A stretch of DNA of 64,000 bases from Streptomyces jumonjinensis (GTDB taxonomy: Bacteria; Actinomycetota; Actinomycetes; Streptomycetales; Streptomycetaceae). Below are positions 8,493-16,343 of the stretch, in pieces (the stretch's first letter is position 1; every line of letters begins with the position of its first letter). Location: NCBI RefSeq assembly GCF_009600885.1, contig NZ_VCLA01000117.1, positions 1-64,000 on the forward strand, in the 5' to 3' direction. Under the pieces are notes generated by a model. It saw nothing but the letters and a program-made list of their open reading frames with translations, ran no database searches and was not told the origin of the DNA. The position numbers and the translations under genes were made by a program.

Positions 8493-10345
8493 CGTGGGTG
8501 GTTCCCTTCCCCGGTTCCGGTCGACCCGGACATCAGCCAGGCGTACTCCGCGTTCGTCCGCATCAGCTCCTGATGCGTTCCCACGGCCGCTATCCGGCCC
8601 CCGGACAGCAGCGCCACCCGGTCGGCCAGCAGCACCGTCGACGGCCGGTGGGCGACCACCAGGGCCGTGGTCTCCCGCAGCACCTCCCGCAGGGCCGCCT
8701 CCACCAGCGCCTCCGTATGCACGTCGAGCGCCGACAGCGGATCGTCGAGCACCAGGAAGCGGGGTCTGCCGACCACCGCGCGGGCCAGCGCGAGCCGCTG
8801 GCGCTGACCGCCCGACAGGCTCAGCCCCTGCTCGCCTACCCCGGTGTCCACCCCGTCCGGCAGCGAGCGGACGAACCCGGCCTGCGCCACCGCCAGCGCG
8901 CGGTCCAGCTCCGCCGCGGGCGCTGCGGTCCCGTCCGCCGCGCCCATCAGCACGTTCTCGCCGACGCTCGCGGAGAACAGCGTCGGCTCCTCGAACGCCA
9001 CCGACACCAGGGCGCGCAGCCGCTCCCGGGGCATCGTGGCGATGTCCTCGCCGTCCAGGGTGATCCGGCCCGCCGTCACTTCGTGCAGCCGGGGTACGAG
9101 CGCGGTGAGCGTGGTCTTCCCGCTGCCGGTGGAGCCGACCAGGGCCAGCGTCTCGCCCGGGCGTATGCGCAGATCGATCCGGTCGAGTACGGGCGGGACG
9201 CCCTCGGCGCTGTCGGGGTAGCGGAAGGAGACCCCCTCGAACCGGAGTCCGCCGCGGTCCGCCGGGTCGGCCGGTTCCGCCGGGTTCGTTGGTTCCGCCG
9301 GGTTCGTTGGTTCCGCCCGTTCCGGGGAGCCGCCGCCCACCGGAGTGTCCCGCTCCCGCTCCTCGTCCAGCACCTCGAAGTAGCGGTCCGTCGCCGTCGC
9401 CGCCTCCTGGCTCATCGCCAGCAGAAAGCCGATCGACTCCACCGGCCACCGCAGCGCCAGCGCGATCGACAGAAACGCCACCAGGGTCCCCGCCGAGATG
9501 TCCCCGTCCGCGACCTGGACCGTGCCCAGCACCAGCGCCGCGCCGATCGCGATCTCGGGTATCACGGTGATTGCCGACCAGATGCCCGCCAGCAGCCGGG
9601 CCTTGACCAGCTCGGTGCCGCGCAGTTCCTGCGAGAGCTCCTTGAAGGCGCGGGCCTGGCTGCGGTGGCGGCCGAAGCCCTTGACGACCCGGATGCCGAG
9701 CACGCTCTCCTCGACCAGCGTCGTCAGATCGCCGATCTGGTCCTGGGCCCGGCGGGCCGCGAGCGCGTAACGCGACTCGAAGTACGAGATGAGCACCGTC
9801 AGCGGCACCACCGGGATCAGCAGTACCAGCGCCAGCAGCCAGTCCTGCGCGAAGAGAATGATGAAACCGACCAGAATCGTCGTCCCGTTGACCACCAGAA
9901 AGGTCAGCGGGAACTGGAGGAACATCCGGACCAGCATCAGATCCGTCGTACCGCGCGAGAGCAGCTGCCCCGACGCCCAGCGGTCGTGGAAGGCCACCGG
10001 CAGCCGCTGGAGGTGGGCGTAGAGATCACCCCGCATCGCCGCTTCGAGCCGGGCCAGCGGCCGGGACACCAGCCAGCGCCGGATGCCGAAGAGCACGGCC
10101 TCGGCGATGCCGAGCAGCAGCAGGACGAGCGCCCCCAGCCACACCCCGCCGGGGTCGCGGTCCGCGACCGGCCCGTCCACCATCCACTTCAGCACCAGGG
10201 GGATGACCAGGCTGAGGCAGGAGGCCGTGATCGCGATGACGGCGGCGAGCAGCAGTCGCGCCCGCACCGGCCGTACGTACGGCCATAGCCGGAGCAGGGA
10301 GCGGGCGCTGGAGGGGGCCTTGGCGGGGACAGGTGTAGTGGGCAT
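8489..10345 (-). CDS. ABC exporter half-transporter, degenerate-site subunit
   Basis: ABC exporter subunit of 618 residues with six membrane helices and an ATPase domain: Walker A GSTGSGKTT, canonical signature LSGGQRQR, and Walker B FLVLDDPLSALD, in which the catalytic Glu is replaced by Asp. The partner has the opposite arrangement, so the heterodimer would have one consensus and one degenerate ATP site, as known for TM287/288 and BmrCD. The linker before the ATPase carries a short Glu/Pro/Asn-rich repeat (PTNPAE twice) encoded by an 18-bp tandem repeat. It is the first gene of the two-gene operon. Confidence 0.95.
   Translation of the reverse strand: MPTTPVPAKAPSSARSLLRLWPYVRPVRARLLLAAVIAITASCLSLVIPLVLKWMVDGPVADRDPGGVWLGALVLLLLGIAEAVLFGIRRWLVSRPLARLEAAMRGDLYAHLQRLPVAFHDRWASGQLLSRGTTDLMLVRMFLQFPLTFLVVNGTTILVGFIILFAQDWLLALVLLIPVVPLTVLISYFESRYALAARRAQDQIGDLTTLVEESVLGIRVVKGFGRHRSQARAFKELSQELRGTELVKARLLAGIWSAITVIPEIAIGAALVLGTVQVADGDISAGTLVAFLSIALALRWPVESIGFLLAMSQEAATATDRYFEVLDEERERDTPVGGGSPERAEPTNPAEPTNPAEPADPADRGGLRFEGVSFRYPDSAEGVPPVLDRIDLRIRPGETLALVGSTGSGKTTLTALVPRLHEVTAGRITLDGEDIATMPRERLRALVSVAFEEPTLFSASVGENVLMGAADGTAAPAAELDRALAVAQAGFVRSLPDGVDTGVGEQGLSLSGGQRQRLALARAVVGRPRFLVLDDPLSALDVHTEALVEAALREVLRETTALVVAHRPSTVLLADRVALLSGGRIAAVGTHQELMRTNAEYAWLMSGSTGTGEGNHPR
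9273..9318. repeat. 18-bp tandem repeat inside the ABC exporter gene
   Basis: GGTTCCGCCGGGTTCGTT occurs twice in direct tandem with a third partial copy. It is in frame (6 residues) and encodes the PTNPAE repeats in the linker between membrane and ATPase domains, so copy number could vary without frameshift. Confidence 0.7.
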
Positions 10346-10418
10346 CAGGAGCGAGCCTACGATTCATCCCTGACGGTCTCACCTCAATTTGCGGCCGTTC
10401 CGGCACGGTTCGGACGAT

Positions 10419-10490
10419 CTTCCGGGCAGATCCCCAGGCAGACCTCCGGGCAGATCCCCAGGCAGACCTCCGGGTGGATCCCTGAGCAGA
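10419..10490. repeat. 24-bp tandem repeat, three copies, upstream of the first L,D-transpeptidase
   Basis: Three consecutive 24-bp units built on TCCGGGCAGATCCCCAGGCA. The first two are almost identical and the third is diverged. They lie between the divergent ABC exporter operon and the transpeptidase gene. The period is a multiple of three, which lengthens an open frame through the array artificially. Confidence 0.8.
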
Positions 10491-10667
10491 TCCCCGGACG
10501 GCGGGCCGGCCGCGCTCGGCATCCGCCGGCCCTCCCTGTGCTGCCTCGGGCCCGTCCGAGCGGAGTACGGGCCCTCCCCTCGGTTCCCCTCGCTTCCCCT
10601 CGGTTCCGCCCCTAACGGACCTTCCCGGCATCGGCCCACGTTTCTCCCCGAGGCCCCGGGTCGTTGG

Positions 10668-11885
10668 GTGATCGTGAGACATCTACTGAGACGGGCAGGG
10701 CGGGGCGCGACGGTCGCCCTGACGGCGATGGCGCTGACGGCCGGGCTCACCGGCTGCGCCGGCCGCGCCCTCCACACCGGCAGCAAGAACCGTCCGCCCG
10801 AGGACTCGATCCGGATCGTGCCCGACGACGGCGCGAAAGGGGTGGACCCGGGCGGACCCCTGGAAGTACGACTGCCCAGCGGGCGGCTGGAGCGGGTCAC
10901 CGTCACCCGGATCGAGAACGAGACCCCCGCGAAGGTCCCCGGCGCCGTCTCCGACGACGGTCTGCGCTGGACGCCCGAGGACGGCGTCCGGCTGGCCCTC
11001 GCGGCCAAGTACAGCGTCGACGTGGTCGCCCTCGACGGGCACGGCCGCCGCTCGGCCCGCCACACCACCTTCACCACCGAGGTCCCAGGCCACCGCTTCA
11101 TCGGCTACTTCAAGCCGGAGAACCGGGCCGTCGTCGGCACCGGGATGATCGTCTCCTTCGACTTCAATCAGCAGATCGCCGACCGCGCGGCCGTGGAGCG
11201 TGCCATCAAGGTCACCTCCGACCCGCCCGTCGAGATCGCGGGCCACTGGTTCGGCGCGAACCGGCTGGACTTCCGCCCGCGGGAGTACTGGGAGCCCGGC
11301 ACCAAGGTCACCGTCGCACTGCGGCTGCGCGACGTCCAGGCCGCCCCCGGCGCGTACGGCATCCAGCACAAGACGATCTCGTTCACCGTGGGCCGCTCCC
11401 AGCGGTCCGTGGTCGACGCCACGGCGAAGACGATGGAGGTACGGCGGGAGGGAGAGCTGCTGGCGACCCTTCCGGTCACCGCGGGAGCTCCCAAGAACAC
11501 CACCTACAACGGGAAGATGGTGGTGAGCGAGATGCACGAGATGACCCGGATGGACGGCCGGACGGTCGGCTTCGGCGGGGAGTACGACATCAAGGACGTG
11601 CCGCACGCCATCCGGCTGACCAAGACGGGCACCTTTCTGCACGGCAATTACTGGGCCGCTCCCGAGATCTTCGGGCAGGTCAACATCAGCCATGGCTGTG
11701 TGGGGCTGCGGGACGAGAAGGGCGGCAGCGGCGACACCCCGGCCGGCTGGTTCTTCGACCGGACCCTGATCGGCGATGTGGTCGAGGTGGTCAACTCGGC
11801 GGACACCCAGGTCGCGCCGGACAACGGTCTGAGCGGCTGGAACGTTCCGTGGAAGCGCTGGAAGGAGGGTTCCGCGCTGCGCTGA
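10668..11885 (+). CDS. L,D-transpeptidase lipoprotein (YkuD domain with Ig-like domains)
   Basis: Peptidoglycan cross-linking enzyme making 3-3 bonds, acting outside the membrane. The N-terminus is a lipoprotein signal with a lipobox around LTAGLTGCAG. Two immunoglobulin-like (Big_10/LdtMt2-type) domains follow, then the YkuD domain with His in LHGNYWA and catalytic Cys in ISHGCVGLRD. The open frame extends back to 10389, but the extension only reads through a tandem repeat, so a GTG at 10668 (or 10674) just before the signal peptide is preferred. It is followed by a close paralogue at 12129. Confidence 0.93.
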   Translation: MIVRHLLRRAGRGATVALTAMALTAGLTGCAGRALHTGSKNRPPEDSIRIVPDDGAKGVDPGGPLEVRLPSGRLERVTVTRIENETPAKVPGAVSDDGLRWTPEDGVRLALAAKYSVDVVALDGHGRRSARHTTFTTEVPGHRFIGYFKPENRAVVGTGMIVSFDFNQQIADRAAVERAIKVTSDPPVEIAGHWFGANRLDFRPREYWEPGTKVTVALRLRDVQAAPGAYGIQHKTISFTVGRSQRSVVDATAKTMEVRREGELLATLPVTAGAPKNTTYNGKMVVSEMHEMTRMDGRTVGFGGEYDIKDVPHAIRLTKTGTFLHGNYWAAPEIFGQVNISHGCVGLRDEKGGSGDTPAGWFFDRTLIGDVVEVVNSADTQVAPDNGLSGWNVPWKRWKEGSALR

Positions 11886-11929
11886 CGCACCCCTCGCACC
11901 CCTCGCACCGCTCCTTTCCCCGCGCGTCC

Positions 11930-11983
11930 GGAAGTGCCGGAAGTGCCGGTAGCGCCGGTAGCGCCGGTAGCGCTGGAAGTACC
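11930..11983. repeat. 9-bp tandem repeat, six copies
   Basis: Six consecutive 9-bp units of the form GG(A/T)AG(T/C)(G/A)C(C/T) lie in the gap between the two L,D-transpeptidase genes. This is a simple low-complexity array with no obvious function. Confidence 0.75.
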
Positions 11984-12128
11984 CTGCCGCACCGGACAAG
12001 TCGGTGCCGAACGGTTACAGCGGAGGGAAGTCCCCCGAACCCCCCGTGTGATTTTCTGGTCAGGCGCGTACGCACGACGCGCGGGGGTGCGGGCCGTGGC
12101 GGGGCCAGGCCGTGCGAGGGGAGAGACC

Positions 12129-13379
12129 ATGGTGAACGGGCTTCCGATACCGGGGGCGCCGGCCGTTGCCGCACGCGGGCGCCGAAGCCGCGGACCGACG
12201 GCCGGCGCCGTCGCGGCACTGCTGGTGCTGCTGACCGCCTGCGGGGGCGGGGGCGGGGACAAGGACTCCACGGACGGCGAGCCGGACAGCGGGGGCGGCC
12301 GGGTCGAGAGCGCGGAATCGCGGGCCGTGGTCACCGTGACCCCCAAGGACGGCTCGGTGTCGGTCGCCACCAGCGGTGCGCTGAAGGTCACCGCCGAGCG
12401 GGGCGAGCTCACCACGGTCACCGTCCAGGACGACAAGGGCGTGGCGGTCGAGGGCGAGCTGGCCGCCGACGGCCGCTCCTGGAAGCCGCTTCAGCATCTG
12501 GCCGCTTCGTCCAAGTACCGGGTGCACGCCGTCGCCGAGGACGCCGACGGCCGGGAGTCCGCCAAGGACACCGTCTTCACCACGCTCGTGCCGGAGAACA
12601 CCTTCATCGGGTACTACACCCCCGAGGACCGGAGCACGGTCGGCGTCGGCATGCCGGTCTCGCTCAACTTCACCCGGGGCATCACCGAGCCCGAGGCGGT
12701 GGAGAAGGCCATCACGGTGACCGCCGATCCGCCGGTGCCGATCGAGAGCCACTGGTTCGGCAACGACCGGCTCGACTTCCGCCCCGAGAAATACTGGGCG
12801 CCCGGCACCAAGGTCACCGTGGAACTCGATCTGGACGGGGTCGAGGGCCGTCCCGGGGTCTACGGCAAGCAGGCCAAGAAGGTGTCGTTCACCATCGGCC
12901 GCAGCCAGATCTCCACCGTGGACGCCAAGACCAGACAGATGAAAGTCGTCCGGGACGGCAAGCGGATCAAGAGCATCCCGGTCACCGCCGGAGCCCCGGC
13001 CACCACCACCTACAACGGCCAGATGGTGATCAGCGAGAAGCACAAGGTGACCCGGATGAACGGGGCCACCGTCGGCTTCGGCGGGGAGTACGACATCAAG
13101 GACGTGCCGCACGCGATGCGCCTCTCCACCTCGGGCACCTTCATCCACGGCAACTACTGGGCCGCCGCCGGCACCTTCGGCCGCGCCAATGTCAGCCACG
13201 GCTGTGTGGGACTGCGCGATGTGCGCGGCGGCTATGACGGGAAGACCCCCGCCGCGTGGTTCTACGACAACTCGATCCTCGGAGACGTGGTCGTCGTGAA
13301 GAACTCCAAGGACAAGCGGATAGCCCCGGACAACGGTCTCAACGGCTGGAACATGCCCTGGGCCGAGTGGAAGAAGTAA
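12129..13379 (+). CDS. L,D-transpeptidase lipoprotein, paralogue of the preceding gene
   Basis: Protein of 416 residues with a lipoprotein signal (LLVLLTACGGG), Ig-like domains and a YkuD catalytic domain whose Cys lies in VSHGCVGLRD, with the upstream His in IHGNYWA. It matches the neighbour closely across the catalytic half (TVGFGGEYDIKDVPHA is identical in both), so the pair arose by duplication. The ATG at 12129 has GGGGAGAG upstream; the open frame back to 11934 reads the 9-bp repeat and is rejected. Role: 3-3 peptidoglycan cross-linking. Confidence 0.94.
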   Translation: MVNGLPIPGAPAVAARGRRSRGPTAGAVAALLVLLTACGGGGGDKDSTDGEPDSGGGRVESAESRAVVTVTPKDGSVSVATSGALKVTAERGELTTVTVQDDKGVAVEGELAADGRSWKPLQHLAASSKYRVHAVAEDADGRESAKDTVFTTLVPENTFIGYYTPEDRSTVGVGMPVSLNFTRGITEPEAVEKAITVTADPPVPIESHWFGNDRLDFRPEKYWAPGTKVTVELDLDGVEGRPGVYGKQAKKVSFTIGRSQISTVDAKTRQMKVVRDGKRIKSIPVTAGAPATTTYNGQMVISEKHKVTRMNGATVGFGGEYDIKDVPHAMRLSTSGTFIHGNYWAAAGTFGRANVSHGCVGLRDVRGGYDGKTPAAWFYDNSILGDVVVVKNSKDKRIAPDNGLNGWNMPWAEWKK

Positions 13380-13427
13380 CCGGGAGCCTGTTCACTTCAT
13401 GCCCTGCGGACCCGTTGGCTTCACGCC

Positions 13428-13465
13428 GCGGACCCGGTGCTGTGTTTCTACAGCACCGGGTCCGC
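13428..13465. terminator. Hairpin terminator after the second L,D-transpeptidase
   Basis: A perfect 16-bp stem (GCGGACCCGGTGCTGT with its complement) and a 6-nt loop, about 50 bp after the stop codon and 29 bp before the next start. Confidence 0.85.
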
Positions 13466-13493
13466 CGCCGTTAGCGGCGGTTAACCTGCCTCC

Positions 13494-14270
13494 ATGACGA
13501 CTGAGCATGTGCATTTCGAGGTCCAGGACGGTGTCGCCACTCTTCGGCTGGACCGTCCCCCGATGAACGCGCTGGACATCGCGATCCAGGACAGAATTCT
13601 CGAACTCGCCGGGGAGGCGACCCGCCGCGAAGACGTCCGGGCGGTGATTCTGTACGGCGGCGAGCGGGCGTTCGCGGCCGGTGCGGACATCAAGGAGATG
13701 CGGGAGATGGACCATACGGCGATGGTGCTGCGCTCCCGCGCGCTCCAGGAGTCGTTCACCGCCGTCGCCCGGATCCCCAAGCCCGTGGTCGCCGCCGTCA
13801 CCGGCTACGCCCTCGGCGGCGGCTGTGAGCTGGCGCTCTGCGCGTACTTCCGGCTCGCGGCCGACAACGCCAAGCTCGGCCAGCCGGAGATCCTGCTCGG
13901 GCTGATCCCGGGCGCGGGCGGCACCCAGCGGCTCGCCCGGCTGATCGGCCCCTCCCGGGCCAAGGACCTGATCTTCACCGGCCGTCAGGTGCGGGCCGAC
14001 GAGGCGCTCGCCATCGGACTGGTGGACCGGGTCGTGCCCGCCGCCGAGGTGTACGAGCAGGCCCACGCCTGGGCCTCGAAGCTCGCCCAGGGGCCCGCCC
14101 TGGCGCTGCGCGCCGCCAAGGAGTGCGTCGACGCGGGCATGGAGACGGACATCGAGTCGGGGCTTGCGGTCGAGCGGAGCTGGTTCGCGGGGCTGTTCGC
14201 CACCGAGGACCGCGAGCGCGGGATGCGCAGCTTCGTCGAAGACGGGCCCGGGAAGGCCGTATTCCGCTGA
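13494..14270 (+). CDS. Enoyl-CoA hydratase/isomerase family protein
   Basis: Crotonase-fold protein of 258 residues, probably hydrating 2-enoyl-CoA in fatty-acid breakdown. The oxyanion-hole segment FAAGADIKEM is followed by ALGGGCELALC and by QPEILLGLIPGAGGTQRL, where both catalytic Glu positions are kept. The length is normal. It is flanked by terminators and palindromes, so it appears to be a single-gene unit. Crotonase proteins vary in substrate, so the exact reaction is not certain. Confidence 0.93.
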   Translation: MTTEHVHFEVQDGVATLRLDRPPMNALDIAIQDRILELAGEATRREDVRAVILYGGERAFAAGADIKEMREMDHTAMVLRSRALQESFTAVARIPKPVVAAVTGYALGGGCELALCAYFRLAADNAKLGQPEILLGLIPGAGGTQRLARLIGPSRAKDLIFTGRQVRADEALAIGLVDRVVPAAEVYEQAHAWASKLAQGPALALRAAKECVDAGMETDIESGLAVERSWFAGLFATEDRERGMRSFVEDGPGKAVFR

Positions 14271-14339
14271 TCGCCGCCCCGGCAGGCGGCCCGCTCTCCC
14301 GCCGGGAGGCCCGCGTCAACCCGCCGTGCGGCTCCTGTT

Positions 14340-14362
14340 TTCCTTAAGGGAGCCTTAAGGAA
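14340..14362. promoter_or_regulatory. Perfect 10-3-10 palindrome upstream of a HATPase gene
   Basis: TTCCTTAAGG, three bases, then CCTTAAGGAA: a fully symmetric AT-rich element in a GC-rich gap, about 70 bp after the hydratase stop. It could be an operator for the downstream HATPase gene or a small terminator; the AT-rich arms favour a protein-binding site. Confidence 0.45.
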
Positions 14363-14544
14363 TCCGGAGGCGAGACGGGCCGCCGTCCCCTATTGACGGG
14401 GTGTCAACGCAGCTCAGCAGGGGCACATAAGTGCGTATGAGGCCACAGTCATATGCCGGAGGGCACCCCCGGACGGGGGTGCTCCCACCCCCCTCTTCCA
14501 CGGGAACGGTCACGGAAGCCCCTCATTGGAGCGATGATGGGGGC

Positions 14545-15066
14545 ATGGCGGGCCTCGAAGGTGTGGAACAGCCGTGGCAGCACGGCAGTGCGGTCGCCAC
14601 CCGGTGGGCGGGCGCCACCGAGGACGAACAGGCCCTGAAAGCACTGGAGTTGTACGGCAGCCCGACCGATGACGAGGTCCGGCTTCCGTCCCGCCCCGAG
14701 TCGGCCGCCGTCGCCCGCAGGCTGACCCACTGTGTGGTGGTGCGCCAGTGGGACCTCTCCGCGCAGACCGCCGAGCACGCGGTGTTACTGGTCTCGGAGC
14801 TGGTGGGAAACGCCGTGCGGCACACCGGGGCCCGGGTCTTCGGCCTGCGGATGCTGCGCCGCCGCGGCTGGATCCGGGTGGAGGTGCGCGACCCCTCGCG
14901 GGGGCTGCCCTGTCTGCTGCCGGTCCAGCCGATGGACGTCAGCGGGCGGGGACTCTTCCTGGTCGACAAGCTCTCGGACCGGTGGGGCGTGGATCTGCTG
15001 CCGCGCGGTAAGACGACCTGGTTCGAGATGCGGATCGCCGAGCGCCACTCCGCTCCCTCTTCCTGA
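14545..15066 (+). CDS. ATP-binding protein, anti-sigma-factor-like HATPase
   Basis: GHKL ATPase of 173 residues with a 60-residue N-terminal extension. The domain has the N-box SELVGNAVRHTG, the G1-type VRDPSRGLPCL and the G2-type GRGLFLVDKLSDRWG. The start chosen is the ATG at 14545 (MAGLEGVEQP), because the frame before it reads a poorly conserved GC-rich leader; an in-frame GTG at 14431 is possible. It stands alone, with a palindrome upstream and a hairpin downstream. Confidence 0.88.
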   Translation: MAGLEGVEQPWQHGSAVATRWAGATEDEQALKALELYGSPTDDEVRLPSRPESAAVARRLTHCVVVRQWDLSAQTAEHAVLLVSELVGNAVRHTGARVFGLRMLRRRGWIRVEVRDPSRGLPCLLPVQPMDVSGRGLFLVDKLSDRWGVDLLPRGKTTWFEMRIAERHSAPSS

Positions 15067-15092
15067 GCCGCGCCGCCGCCCCGCTCCCTCTT

Positions 15093-15150
15093 GAGCCGGG
15101 CCCCTTTCTGAGCCGGGCCCCTTCCTGAGCCGGGCCCCTTCCTGAGCCGC
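15093..15150. repeat. 17-bp tandem repeat
   Basis: GAGCCGGGCCCCTTCCT is repeated three times with a partial fourth copy, just after the HATPase gene and before a hairpin. The core GGGCCC makes each unit partly self-complementary. Confidence 0.7.
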
Positions 15151-15178
15151 GCCCGGACCTCTCGTACTGCCGGCACGC

Positions 15179-15223
15179 AGAAGCCCCCGTGCGGTCGAGG
15201 GTGTCGTCGCGCCGGGGGCTTCT
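15179..15223. terminator. Hairpin terminator after the HATPase gene
   Basis: An 11-bp perfect stem AGAAGCCCCCG / CGGGGGCTTCT with a 23-nt loop, downstream of the 17-bp repeat. Confidence 0.7.
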
Positions 15224-15542
15224 GAGGGCCGCCGCGGGTCAGGGGGGGTGTTGCCACGGCAGCCGAAGACGACCTGGCCCGGGTCAAGGGGGGTCGTGGC
15301 ATCGACTATGGCAGACGGGGCCCTCTACGCCAAAATCCGTCACTCGGACATAAGCGACAAATAATGATAGATCTTTTGTGAATCCCAGGTGGGGTGGGAT
15401 TTCTACCTGGTAAATGGGGGTTGAGGTTCGCTGGCGGCGAATGTTTCCTTGATCTGTACCCTTCAGATCCTCGCGACCCGAAGGTGTTATCAAACGGTCT
15501 AATCATTATCTTTTGGTCATTTCGCCCCTACGCTCTTCCCCC
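15224..15542. other. AT-rich intergenic region upstream of the deacetylase/beta-propeller pair
   Basis: No gene was found. From about 15,320 to 15,530 the sequence is clearly AT-richer than its surroundings and contains nested inverted repeats: AATCCCA (15381) with TGGGATT (15395), and CCAGGT (15385) with ACCTGG (15405). It probably holds the promoter and an operator of the next gene, or a transferred segment. Confidence 0.5.
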
Positions 15543-16343
15543 GTGACCTCGATCGATCGCCGTCGCGCGCTGCGCGCGGGAGCGGGTGCAGCCGTGGCGG
15601 GCGCCCTCGCCGCCGGCTGCGCCGCCGACGCCGGCCCGGACCGTACGGCCCAGGACCGTGTTGCCCAGGACCGGCCCGCGCCCGCCGCCTCGCCGTCCGC
15701 CGCCCCGACACGTCCCGCTCCGGCGGCCCGCCGCTTCCCCGGGCAGCCCGTGGAGATCACCCATGGCCCCCGGAACCGGGACCGGGTCGCCCTCACCTTC
15801 CACGGCGCGGGCGACCCGGCCACCGCCAGGGCCGTGCTCGCCGAGGCCGAACGGGCCGGGGCGAGGATCACCGTGCTCGCCGTGGGCAGCTGGCTCGACA
15901 GCCATCCGGACCTCGCCCGCCGGATCCTCGACGGCGGCCATGACCTCGGCAATCACACCCAGCGCCATCTCAGCGTCACCGAACTGCCCGAGGCCGAGGC
16001 GTATGCCGAGATCACCGGCTGCGCGGACCGGCTGCGCCGGCTCACCGGCTCCATCGGCACCTGGTTCCGCCCCTCCCGTACGCAGTACTCGACCCCCCTG
16101 GTCACCCGGCTCGCCCGCCGGGCGGGGTATCCGCACGTCCTCTCGTACGACCTCGACTCCCTCGACTTCACCTCGCCCGGGGCCACGGCCGTGACCCGCA
16201 CTGTCACCGGGCTGATCCAGCGCGGATCGGTGGTGAGTCTGCACTTCGGCTACGCGGACACGGTCGCCGCACTGCCCGCCCTCCTCGACGATCTCGACCG
16301 CCGCGGACTGCGCGCGGTGACCACCACGGAGCTGCTGAGCTGA
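15543..16343 (+). CDS. Polysaccharide deacetylase-family (NodB-like) protein, exported
   Basis: Protein of 266 residues with an Arg-rich signal (RRRALRAGAGAAVAGALAAGC) that looks like a Tat or lipoprotein signal. The NodB-homology region follows. Motif 1 is LTFHGAGD instead of the usual TFDDGP/D, so the normal catalytic Asp position is altered; motif 2 is intact as NHTQRH, and the later SLHFGYADT resembles the end of the fold. It may have lost or changed activity. The GTG at 15543 is preferred over a TTG at 15513; no Shine-Dalgarno is evident, so the message may be leaderless. It overlaps the following gene by one base. Confidence 0.85.
   Translation: MTSIDRRRALRAGAGAAVAGALAAGCAADAGPDRTAQDRVAQDRPAPAASPSAAPTRPAPAARRFPGQPVEITHGPRNRDRVALTFHGAGDPATARAVLAEAERAGARITVLAVGSWLDSHPDLARRILDGGHDLGNHTQRHLSVTELPEAEAYAEITGCADRLRRLTGSIGTWFRPSRTQYSTPLVTRLARRAGYPHVLSYDLDSLDFTSPGATAVTRTVTGLIQRGSVVSLHFGYADTVAALPALLDDLDRRGLRAVTTTELLS

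Noticed and set aside
10389..10667. N-terminal extension of the first L,D-transpeptidase
   Set aside because: It reads through the 24-bp tandem repeat and would bury the lipoprotein signal about 95 residues inside the protein.
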